This document shows positions 34,684 to 41,815 of a stretch of 64,000 nucleotides of DNA, piece by piece; positions within the stretch are counted from its first letter, which is position 1, and every line of letters starts with the position of its first letter. The notes beneath the pieces were generated by a model. The model did not search any database. It worked only from the letters and a program-made list of their open reading frames with translations, and was not told where the DNA came from. The position numbers and the translations under genes were made by a program. The DNA is from Cryomorpha sp963748925. Its GTDB lineage: Bacteria > Bacteroidota > Bacteroidia > Flavobacteriales_D > Cryomorphaceae. The stretch covers positions 1-64,000 of the forward strand of contig CAVVKG010000007.1 of the NCBI GenBank assembly GCA_963748925.1. The letters are read 5' to 3'.

Positions 34684-35229
34684 TTAAGATTTAATTTGAT
34701 AAATAGCGTTTAAGTTTCGTCCATACCCGTCGTAATCGAGACCATAGCCTACAACGAAAAGGTTAGGGATTTCAAAACCAATATAGTCCAGCTTATGCCC
34801 GCCATGATAAGCCTCGGGCTTATAAAGCAGCGTTGCAATCTTAATACTCGCCGGGTTCTCGTTTTTTAATTTATTCAGTAAGAAGTCGATCGTATTTCCA
34901 GTGTCAACTATATCTTCTACAATAATCACATGCCGATCTTTAATACTGGTATTGAGACCAATCAATTCACTCACTTTTCCAGAGGTTTCGGTGCCTGAAT
35001 ATGAGCTTACTTTAAGAAAATTGATCTCACAAGGAGTATCCACCGAATTCAATAAATCTGAAGCAAACCGAAAGCAACCGTTGAGAACACCAAGAAAGAG
35101 AGGCTTTTTTCCGTTCAGATCTTTATTCAAGTCTTTTCCCAATTCTTCAACTCTTTTTTGAATCTCTTCTGAGGAAATATAATCAACAAAGTCCTTGTCG
35201 TGGATGCGTACTCCGGTCATGAATGGCAA
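34684..35229 (-). CDS. hpt: Hypoxanthine phosphoribosyltransferase
   Basis: 181 residues (or 178 from ATG at 35220, which removes an odd MPF leader and fits family starts). PRPP-binding motif VIIVEDIVDTGNT is clear, with NGCFRFASDLL upstream and a late YGLDYDGYGRNL typical of the HPRT family. Salvages hypoxanthine and guanine to IMP and GMP. First gene of the six-gene minus-strand operon. A weak -7 box (TACCTTCG on the minus strand, 35241-35248) precedes it, and a divergent secreted-protein gene begins at 35331. Confidence 0.94.
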   Translation of the reverse strand: MPFMTGVRIHDKDFVDYISSEEIQKRVEELGKDLNKDLNGKKPLFLGVLNGCFRFASDLLNSVDTPCEINFLKVSSYSGTETSGKVSELIGLNTSIKDRHVIIVEDIVDTGNTIDFLLNKLKNENPASIKIATLLYKPEAYHGGHKLDYIGFEIPNLFVVGYGLDYDGYGRNLNAIYQIKS

Positions 35230-35304
35230 ATTTTAGTCTGCGAAGGTAATGAATTCAGACGCCATTATCACGGGGTGAACCTCCGTAATCTCTGATAAAA
35301 GTTT

Positions 35305-35312
35305 TAGGTTTG
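35305..35312 (+). promoter_or_regulatory. -7 box TAGGTTTG before the beta-helix gene
   Basis: Perfect TAnnTTTG, 18 bases before ATGATG at 35331, implying a leader of about 12 bases. No TTG at the expected distance was found. Confidence 0.4.
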
Positions 35313-35330
35313 TAGTCACAAAGAAAATCA

Positions 35331-37097
35331 ATGATGAAAATTTACAATTTAGCATTCCTATTATTTCTCCCATTCGTAACATTTGGACAGTATACCACAC
35401 CGAATTCCGGAGAGATTTATTCACTCGACGAGCTTGTAACGCTTAGCAACGGAACCGTAACCGGCAGCAATGGAAATTATCAGATTCATGATTCTCTGTT
35501 TATTGCTGCAACAGATATTTTTGAAATTACAGTAAATGGAACCGTTTCTATTGCTCCAGGCGCTCTGATAACCGTAGAAGGCGGTTTTAACGTTTTTTCA
35601 AACATGCTTTTCACAAAGCTCGATCCGGATTCAATTTACCCGGGGTTCAGATTTGAATCTGAAAGTGCTGTAAACATCGAAGGTCCTATATTCGAATATG
35701 GAGGCGGGCTACGCGCCTTGACAGGAAATTTTCAGATGGTAGACTGTATTGTACGCTATCAGGGCCGCATAGTTTCTACAAGCGGTGCTGTAGGGCTCTC
35801 TACAGGAACACCTCTCTTTAGCAATAGCACATTTCTTGAAAATGAAACCTCAGCAATAGGAAGCGCTGCAAATGGCCAAGTTGCTCCTACAATTATCAAT
35901 TGCACTTTTACAGGAAATAATACCTCAAACGAAAATAGACCGCAAATAAATCTCGGCCCTTCCGGTACCGACACCACCCAAATTTTAAACAATACGGTAA
36001 TTGGCTATCCGGAGCATACAATGGCTGGAGGAATAGCACTTGCTTCGCTCTTTGGTGGCGAATCTCACGGTGTTATTTCTGGAAACGAAATAAGAGATAA
36101 TCGCTATGGAATTACTGGTTTAGGAAATAACCTTTATACCCGCATTTCCGACAATGTTATTGAGGACAACAATACACAGGGTGATCCTTTTCTAGGAGGA
36201 AGCGGAATTAACATAAATGCCTCGGCAGAAAACGGACATATAATTCTCGACAACGAAATACGCGGTAATCTTTGGGGAATCACCGTGCAAGGCAATGGAA
36301 TGATAAATATGGGCGACCTGGAAAATGAAGAAATAGGTGGCGGAGGAAATGTCTTTGCTTCAAATGGGAACGGTGGAGTAACGTATGCCTTATACAACAA
36401 CACGCCAAACTTCGTAATGGCGCAGGAAAACTGTTGGATAGAGGAAAACCAGGAATCAACTTCTGCCGAAATTGGGGAAGTGATATTTGACTTTGCGGAC
36501 GACGAGACTCTGGGAGAGGTTGACTACAGCCAATACCTTTGCGGTACGACCGACCCAATATGTGATGCCCCGTCTGACATTATGGTTGAGGACATTACCA
36601 TCAATTCTGCGCAAATATCATGGTCAGCACCAGCTACAGCACCGGAAAATGGGTATGAATATTATTCCTCAACAGAAAGTGAAGAGCCAACCGAACCGGG
36701 AATAGAAACCGATGAAACGGCATTGGCTTTGGGTGATCTTGAAGAGAATACAACCTATTACTTTTGGGTTCGTTCAGTTTGTGCAGATATATATAGCGAA
36801 TGGACAGGACCCGAAAGCTTCACTACCGATATGACTTCAGGCATTTCGGATGTATCTCTTGATCAAATCGCAAGTCTCTATCCAAATCCAACTTCTGGAA
36901 TTTTGAATATTGACCTTTCAGACAAATCGGCTGAAACGATAGCCATTTTCGACTTGAGCGGAAGAACACTTAAAAGGGTTAGATCGTCGCAAACGGACCA
37001 TATCAAATTAAATTTAAACGATTATGCGGCCGGAGTTTATATCATTCAAATTAGCGGAAGCAACTTTATTGCAAACGGTAAGTTTGTTATTCAATAA
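35331..37097 (+). CDS. Secreted beta-helix / FN3 protein with T9SS sorting domain
   Basis: 588 residues. Signal peptide (MMKIYNLAFLLFLPFVTFGQ). Residues ~30-400 form a right-handed parallel beta-helix with many short strand-turn repeats (STFLENETSA, NCTFTGNNTS, NNTVIGYPEH, NEIRDNRYGITG, NEIRGNLWGITV). A fibronectin type III-like domain follows (DAPSDIMVEDITINSAQISW ... TTYYFWVRSVC). The last ~80 residues are a type A T9SS tail (ASLYPNPTSG, IAIFDLSGRTL, DYAAGVYIIQI, FVIQ). Beta-helix proteins of this kind often bind or cleave polysaccharide, but no catalytic residues could be pinned down. The purK gene follows by 26 bases. Confidence 0.92.
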   Translation: MMKIYNLAFLLFLPFVTFGQYTTPNSGEIYSLDELVTLSNGTVTGSNGNYQIHDSLFIAATDIFEITVNGTVSIAPGALITVEGGFNVFSNMLFTKLDPDSIYPGFRFESESAVNIEGPIFEYGGGLRALTGNFQMVDCIVRYQGRIVSTSGAVGLSTGTPLFSNSTFLENETSAIGSAANGQVAPTIINCTFTGNNTSNENRPQINLGPSGTDTTQILNNTVIGYPEHTMAGGIALASLFGGESHGVISGNEIRDNRYGITGLGNNLYTRISDNVIEDNNTQGDPFLGGSGININASAENGHIILDNEIRGNLWGITVQGNGMINMGDLENEEIGGGGNVFASNGNGGVTYALYNNTPNFVMAQENCWIEENQESTSAEIGEVIFDFADDETLGEVDYSQYLCGTTDPICDAPSDIMVEDITINSAQISWSAPATAPENGYEYYSSTESEEPTEPGIETDETALALGDLEENTTYYFWVRSVCADIYSEWTGPESFTTDMTSGISDVSLDQIASLYPNPTSGILNIDLSDKSAETIAIFDLSGRTLKRVRSSQTDHIKLNLNDYAAGVYIIQISGSNFIANGKFVIQ

Positions 37098-37123
37098 ATA
37101 GCAAATTCATAAAATTCAATTGT

Positions 37124-38272
37124 ATGGCCGTAAAACCGTATAGTAAAGATTTTAAACTCGGCGTCCTTGGCGGTGGCCAATTAGGTAGAATGCTTTTACA
37201 GGAAGCTGTAAACCTCGACATTAAATTAGCCGCCCTTGACCCAAATCCTGAGGCACCCTGCCATCAGATTGTTCCTTATTTCACCACCGGCGACTTCAAT
37301 GATCGTGAAACAGTACGGAATTTCGGGAAAGATCTGGATGTTGTAACGGTAGAGATTGAGCATGTGAGTATTGACGGATTGCGCGATTTAGAGCAAGCTG
37401 GAGTAAAAGTTTTTCCTCAGCCCGATGTGCTCGAAATAGTTCAGGACAAAGGATTGCAAAAAGCCTTTTACCAAAATCACAGTATTCCAACTGCTCCCTT
37501 CAAACTCTTGAATAACAAGGCGGAACTTTTGGATAATATCGACCTCTTACCGGCAGCTCAGAAACTGCGTAAGGGAGGATATGACGGGCGCGGCGTTTAT
37601 GTTATCAAATCAGAAGCAGATATTGAAAACGGTTTTGATGCCCCAACCGTTCTAGAGCAATTTGTAGATTTCGAAAAAGAGCTATCAGTAATTGTTGCTC
37701 GCAACGAAGCTGGCGAGATTAAAGCTTTTCCGGCAGTTGAGCTTGACTTCAACCCCAAGGCTAACCTGGTGGAATTACTTTTCGCACCAGCCAAAATCTC
37801 CAGAGAGATTGAAGAAAAAGCGGAGAAAGTAGCTATAAAAACAATCGAAGCATTTGGAATGGTAGGTATCCTGGCAGTGGAATTGTTTCTTACCAAAGAC
37901 GGGGAAATTTTAGTGAATGAAGTGGCTCCTCGTCCTCACAATTCGGGTCACCAAACCATTGAAGCAAATATCACATCTCAGTACGCGCAGCACCTTCGTT
38001 CCATTCTGAATTTGCCTTTAGGCGCAACCGATTTAATTCGACCTGCTGCCATGGTTAACCTGCTCGGTGAAGAAGGCCATACCGGACCCGTAACCTACGA
38101 AGGCCTCGAAGAAGCACTTCAAATACCGGGGGTTTATGTGCACCTTTACGGGAAAACAGACACGAAGCCTTTCCGCAAAATGGGTCATGTAACCATTACT
38201 GCCGCCACGGCAGATGAAGCCCGTGATAAGGCCATGCGCGTTAAATCAATCATTAAAGTAAAATCGAAGTAA
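37124..38272 (+). CDS. purK: N5-carboxyaminoimidazole ribonucleotide synthase
   Basis: 382 residues, ATP-grasp fold. Nucleotide/AIR-binding LGVLGGGQLGRML at the start, KLRKGGYDGRGVYVI in the ATP-grasp region, and EVAPRPHNSGHQTIEA near the active site. Converts AIR, bicarbonate and ATP to N5-CAIR in purine synthesis. purE follows after one base. Confidence 0.97.
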   Translation: MAVKPYSKDFKLGVLGGGQLGRMLLQEAVNLDIKLAALDPNPEAPCHQIVPYFTTGDFNDRETVRNFGKDLDVVTVEIEHVSIDGLRDLEQAGVKVFPQPDVLEIVQDKGLQKAFYQNHSIPTAPFKLLNNKAELLDNIDLLPAAQKLRKGGYDGRGVYVIKSEADIENGFDAPTVLEQFVDFEKELSVIVARNEAGEIKAFPAVELDFNPKANLVELLFAPAKISREIEEKAEKVAIKTIEAFGMVGILAVELFLTKDGEILVNEVAPRPHNSGHQTIEANITSQYAQHLRSILNLPLGATDLIRPAAMVNLLGEEGHTGPVTYEGLEEALQIPGVYVHLYGKTDTKPFRKMGHVTITAATADEARDKAMRVKSIIKVKSK

Positions 38273-38273
38273 G

Positions 38274-38750
38274 ATGGTAGGAATAATAATGGGTAGCAAA
38301 AGCGACTTGCCAATTATGCAGGAAGCCATTGATATTTTGACTGAACTGGGCATTGCCCACGAAGTAGAAATCGTATCGGCCCACCGCACACCTGAGCGCA
38401 TGTTCGAGTACGCCAAGACAGCTGAAGAGAGAGGCATTCGTGTAATAATTGCCGGGGCAGGTGGTGCAGCTCACCTTCCGGGGATGACGGCTTCAATCAC
38501 TCCACTGCCCGTAATCGGAGTTCCTGTAAAAAGCAGAAATAGCATCGATGGTTGGGATTCGATATTAAGTATTCTTCAAATGCCCGGAGGCGTTCCCGTA
38601 GCGACCGTAGCATTGGATGGGGCAAAAAATGCTGGAATTCTAGCGGCTCAAATTATGGGAGTTGCCGATGAGAATATTCGCAAACGCATCTCTGCTTACA
38701 AAGAAGGCCTAAAGGATAAAGTACTTAAGGACGCGAAGGGGATAAAGTAG
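38274..38750 (+). CDS. purE: N5-CAIR mutase
   Basis: 158 residues, class I PurE. Characteristic GIIMGSKSDLPIM at residues 3-15, SAHRTPERM (His of the active site), and GAGGAAHLPGMTA. Converts N5-CAIR to CAIR, the step directly after PurK. Ends just before a long repeat region; the poly-T at 38752-38759 follows no obvious stem. Confidence 0.97.
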   Translation: MVGIIMGSKSDLPIMQEAIDILTELGIAHEVEIVSAHRTPERMFEYAKTAEERGIRVIIAGAGGAAHLPGMTASITPLPVIGVPVKSRNSIDGWDSILSILQMPGGVPVATVALDGAKNAGILAAQIMGVADENIRKRISAYKEGLKDKVLKDAKGIK

Positions 38751-38759
38751 CTTTTTTTT

Positions 38760-39121
38760 AATTGACAATTTGCAATTGACAATAGGCAATGGGCAATTGG
38801 CAAGGTTTTGAAGTTCTATTCGGCTCTGATTTACGAAGTTGATTCTCAAAAGATGCAATTGGCAAAGGGTTTCGTGCTAGTAGCAATTCTCCTTGCCAGT
38901 TGCAATCTACCCATTGCCTATTAATCTCCGTCATATTCTAATTGCCTATTGCAATTTGCCTATTGCTTATTAATCCCCGTCATATTCTAATTGCCTATTG
39001 CAATTTGCCCATTGCTTATTAATCCCCGTCATATTCTAATTGCCTATTGCAATGTGCCCATTGCTTATTAATCCCCATCATATTCTCCTTGCCTATTGCA
39101 ATTTGCCCATTGCTTATTGAT
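38760..39121. repeat. Tandem repeat block, 49-bp period, left of the four-helix-bundle gene
   Basis: From about 38915 a 49-base unit (TTGCCTATTGCAATTTGCCC, then ATTGCTTATTAATCCCCGTC and ATATTCTAA) is repeated about four times; unit starts at 38941, 38990, 39039 and 39088. Left of it (38760-38915) lie diverged inverse-type pieces such as CAATTGACAATAGGCAATGG. The block contains no gene. Confidence 0.85.
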
Positions 39122-39123
39122 CT

Positions 39124-39489
39124 CTAATACCTTTCCTGGTTCTTCATCATGTGATGGAGCAACCTTCCGATCTCCGCGTTTTTTTCAAGAAGGTCTTCAT
39201 ATTCTTTTTCATCGAGATATTTACATTGATGAGCGAAATCAAGCCACACTCCTGTTTCAGAATTCTCCATATCACAATCTGAAATTTTCGAAAGAAAGTG
39301 AGCAGGATACTGCTTTTTACGATATGCTTCAGCAAGATTCGCACAAACACTTCTCGAACTTCTCCTTATTTGATCTGTGAGGGAATACTTTTCCTCATTT
39401 GGAAAAGTTTTGCTCAACTCGAAAACACTCATAGCAAGAGTGAACGCTTTTTGGTAAACTGCGCTTTCTTTAAAATTTTTTACACCCAT
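39124..39489 (-). CDS. Four-helix-bundle protein (23S rRNA IVS-like family)
   Basis: 121 residues from ATG 39489 (MGVKNFKESAVYQKAF); the longer in-frame start at 39534 adds a non-family leader. It matches the four-helix-bundle/S23 family by FPNEEKYSLTDQIRRSSRSV, CANLAEAYRKK and the amphipathic helices that follow. Members occur in 23S rRNA intervening sequences, as Avd in diversity-generating retroelements, and free-standing in many Bacteroidota. Here it is alone: no reverse transcriptase or rRNA is near. It is framed on both sides by the same 49-base repeat family, which suggests a small mobile or repeat-associated unit. Function unknown; nucleic-acid binding is the family expectation. Confidence 0.88.
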   Translation of the reverse strand: MGVKNFKESAVYQKAFTLAMSVFELSKTFPNEEKYSLTDQIRRSSRSVCANLAEAYRKKQYPAHFLSKISDCDMENSETGVWLDFAHQCKYLDEKEYEDLLEKNAEIGRLLHHMMKNQERY

Positions 39490-39535
39490 GATCAGGAAGC
39501 TTTTGAATACTATATGAAAACTCAAAATAGGCATT

Positions 39536-39718
39536 TTCCTTGTCTATTGGCAAAATACAAGGGCAATGTGCAGTTGACAACAGGCAATGGGCATAGGGTT
39601 TCGAGATGGTATTGGTCTGAATGTCAATCTCCTTGCCTATTGCAATTTGCCTATTGCCTATTGCCTATTAATCCCCATCATATTCTCCTTGCCTATTACC
39701 TATTAATCTCCAGCAATT
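39536..39718. repeat. Right repeat block flanking the four-helix-bundle gene
   Basis: Copies of pieces of the left block recur in the same order and orientation: CAGTTGACAACAGGCAATGG, AGGGTTTCG, CAATCTCCTTGCCTATTG, TTAATCCCCATCATATTCTC. Together with 38760-39121 this makes a direct repeat of more than 100 bp on either side of the gene at 39124-39489. Confidence 0.75.
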
Positions 39719-39761
39719 AAAAGTTGTGACAACGGTTACATCTAAACCACCAGTCACACCG

Positions 39762-39769
39762 TATCTTTG
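39762..39769 (+). promoter_or_regulatory. -7 box TATCTTTG before the hydroxylase gene
   Basis: Perfect TAnnTTTG ending 8 bases before ATG 39778 and 14 before ATG 39784. A TTA at 39736-39738 is the nearest -33-like match (spacing 23). The mRNA would have almost no leader. Confidence 0.45.
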
Positions 39770-39777
39770 TACCCAAT

Positions 39778-40698
39778 ATGATTATGGAATACTTTCAAAT
39801 TTTCTGGGACGCTACGAAGAACTATGGACAGTGGTTATGGCGACAAATCACCTTCCAGGAAGGCCTCTGGGGTAATTATTTCTACTTCCTGGTTGCCATT
39901 TCACTTTTCTTCTTAGCACTGGAGTGGTTGAGACCGTGGCGAAAAGATCAACCAAAATTCCGACAAGATTTTTGGCTTGACGCGTTCTATATGTTCTTTA
40001 ATTTTTTCGTTTTCTCCCTGATCATCTTTGCCGGACTAAGCGAGGTGGGAGTCAATCTATTCAATAAGTTTCTCGGTCTCTTCGGAATTACAAATCTGGT
40101 GTCGCTCGAGGTTTCTTCCTGGCCCGTATGGGTTCAGCTGCTTACCCTTTTTGTGGTCAAAGATTTTATAGAATGGTGGATACACCGCCTGCTTCATCAC
40201 GTACCGGCCCTTTGGGAGTTTCACAAAGTTCACCATTCAGTAAAGGAAATGGGCTTTGCCGCTCACCTCCGTTTCCACTGGATGGAAAGCGTTCTTTACA
40301 AAGGAATAGCCTATATACCACTGGCGATGATTGGTTTTGGAATAGATGATTTCTTTATTGTTCATATGTTTGCCATTGCCATAGGTCATTGGAATCACGC
40401 CAACTTCAGAATACATATTGGTCCGTTAAAGTACATTTTAAACAACCCGAATATGCACATGTGGCACCACGCCTATAACCTTCCGGACTCGCACCGGTAC
40501 GGTATGAATTACGGTTTGTCTCTCAGCTTATGGGATTATATTTTCGGCACAGCTTACATCCCCTACTCAGGCAGAGATATTGAAATCGGATTTCATGGCG
40601 ACTCAAAATTCCCGAAAGAATTTGGTGGGCAAATCACCCACGGGTTTAGTAAAACGCACGAGAATTCAGAATTAAAAACCGGCAGCCTTGAAAAATAA
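39778..40698 (+). CDS. Fatty-acid hydroxylase / sterol desaturase family protein
   Basis: 306 residues (304 from ATG 39784). Integral membrane di-iron enzyme: about four helices and the histidine clusters HRLLHH, HKVHH and HMWHH, with NHANFRIH between. The family inserts oxygen or double bonds in sterols, carotenoids or fatty acyl chains; in Bacteroidota ornithine-lipid or sphingolipid-type acyl hydroxylation is plausible but not shown. The stop overlaps the start of the small membrane protein gene that follows. Confidence 0.9.
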   Translation: MIMEYFQIFWDATKNYGQWLWRQITFQEGLWGNYFYFLVAISLFFLALEWLRPWRKDQPKFRQDFWLDAFYMFFNFFVFSLIIFAGLSEVGVNLFNKFLGLFGITNLVSLEVSSWPVWVQLLTLFVVKDFIEWWIHRLLHHVPALWEFHKVHHSVKEMGFAAHLRFHWMESVLYKGIAYIPLAMIGFGIDDFFIVHMFAIAIGHWNHANFRIHIGPLKYILNNPNMHMWHHAYNLPDSHRYGMNYGLSLSLWDYIFGTAYIPYSGRDIEIGFHGDSKFPKEFGGQITHGFSKTHENSELKTGSLEK

Positions 40699-40942
40699 GA
40701 AAATTCAAAACATTGTTTTTACTGTGTTACTAAGCCTATCGCTGGGATTAGCTCCATTTAAACCGGAACCTCATGTTGTTCAAAAGTGGAGATGGCTATT
40801 AGATGGGGCAGTTGGCATGAAAGCGATGGATTGGTTTGATTTGGTACTGCATAGCCTTCCTTTTCTATTTGTGGTGTACACCATTTATGATTTCATCCGA
40901 TTTCAAAAAAGAACAAAACAAGAAGAGCTTAAACAGAAGTAA
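40688..40942 (+). CDS. Small two-helix membrane protein
   Basis: 84 residues, TTG start inside the end of the hydroxylase gene (11-base overlap). Two hydrophobic stretches (IVFTVLLSLSLGLAPF and LVLHSLPFLFVVYTI) separated by a polar loop with PEPHVVQKWRW and MKAMDWFDL. The PxPEPHxxxKxRxLxxG...DxxDLxxH layout recurs in short Bacteroidota proteins that databases sometimes label RND transporter (from memory), a label I would not trust because the protein is far too small. Position suggests it may assist the hydroxylase. Confidence 0.7.
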   Translation: MKNKKIQNIVFTVLLSLSLGLAPFKPEPHVVQKWRWLLDGAVGMKAMDWFDLVLHSLPFLFVVYTIYDFIRFQKRTKQEELKQK

Positions 40943-40996
40943 ATGATTTACTTCAAGATTTCAGAATGATTTGTATTTTGCGACAAATCAATTTCG

Positions 40997-41815
40997 GTGC
41001 GTTTATTAACCATAATATTTCTATGCCTTCCACTGCTAACCTTTGCCGGGGGTGAAAATGATCCGCCCGGGGCACGATCTGCCGGCCTTGCAAATGCAGG
41101 TCTCAACTTCATTGATATTTGGAGTATCTATCACAATCAGGCAGGTTTGGGATATATTGAATCTCCTACAGCATCTATTTTCTATCAAAACAAATTCCTA
41201 ATTAGCGACTTCGCCTACGCCGGATTTGCCGGAGCTCTGCCTTTGGGAAATGGGGCAATAGGTGTCAGCTATTCTAATTTTGGCTATTCGGCATACAACG
41301 AAGGTAAACTGGGATTGGCGTATGGAATGAAACTATCAGATAGGTTTTCTGTCGGAGTGCAGCTCAACTACCATTCAATCAGGATCAATGCCGATGGATA
41401 TGGCAACAGAGGAGCCCTTTCTGCCGATGTTGGCTTCAGACTACAAGTATCCGAAAGAGTGAGTTTAGCCGCCCACATTACCAATCCTACACGCACAAAG
41501 TTGAATGATTTTGATGATGAGCGGATCCCAACACTCATTCGCTTTGGCGGCGCCTACCAAATAAGCGACGATCTTATGGCAACCGGTGAGGTGGAAAAGG
41601 ATATTGATATGAAGCCAACTTTTAGAGCTGGCGTGGAGTACCAACCCGTTGACATTTTATTTCTTCGCATAGGAGCATCAAGTAATCCCGGTCTCTTTGC
41701 TTTCGGTTTTGGTCTTAACCTCGATGTATTCAAAGTTGACCTTTCTACTACCTACCACAGCGTTTTAGGATACTCACCACAAATTGCACTTACGTACGCT
41801 CCTGGGAAGAAATGA
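40997..41815 (+). CDS. PorV/PorQ-like outer-membrane beta-barrel protein
   Basis: 272 residues, GTG start; signal peptide (MRLLTIIFLCLPLLTFAGG). The mature start ARSAGLANAGLNFIDIWSIYHNQAGLG and the alternating strands (AIGVSYSNFGYSAYNEGKLG, RFSVGVQLNYHSIRINADGY) fit the PorV/PorQ/FadL-like barrel group seen with T9SS. Whether it is the T9SS protein PorQ, which is longer in model species, or an uncharacterised relative cannot be decided. It overlaps the next gene by an ATGA junction. Confidence 0.75.
   Translation: MRLLTIIFLCLPLLTFAGGENDPPGARSAGLANAGLNFIDIWSIYHNQAGLGYIESPTASIFYQNKFLISDFAYAGFAGALPLGNGAIGVSYSNFGYSAYNEGKLGLAYGMKLSDRFSVGVQLNYHSIRINADGYGNRGALSADVGFRLQVSERVSLAAHITNPTRTKLNDFDDERIPTLIRFGGAYQISDDLMATGEVEKDIDMKPTFRAGVEYQPVDILFLRIGASSNPGLFAFGFGLNLDVFKVDLSTTYHSVLGYSPQIALTYAPGKK

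Noticed and set aside
36280..36558. Minus-strand ORF inside the beta-helix gene
   Set aside because: Shadow of the 35331 gene, whose signal peptide, beta-helix and sorting domain are coherent.
38941..39121. CRISPR-like array
   Set aside because: The whole 49-bp unit repeats head to tail without unique spacers.
39124..39489. Diversity-generating retroelement (Avd-like gene)
   Set aside because: No reverse transcriptase and no template/variable repeat pair with adenine-specific changes is near; only the four-helix-bundle family is shared.
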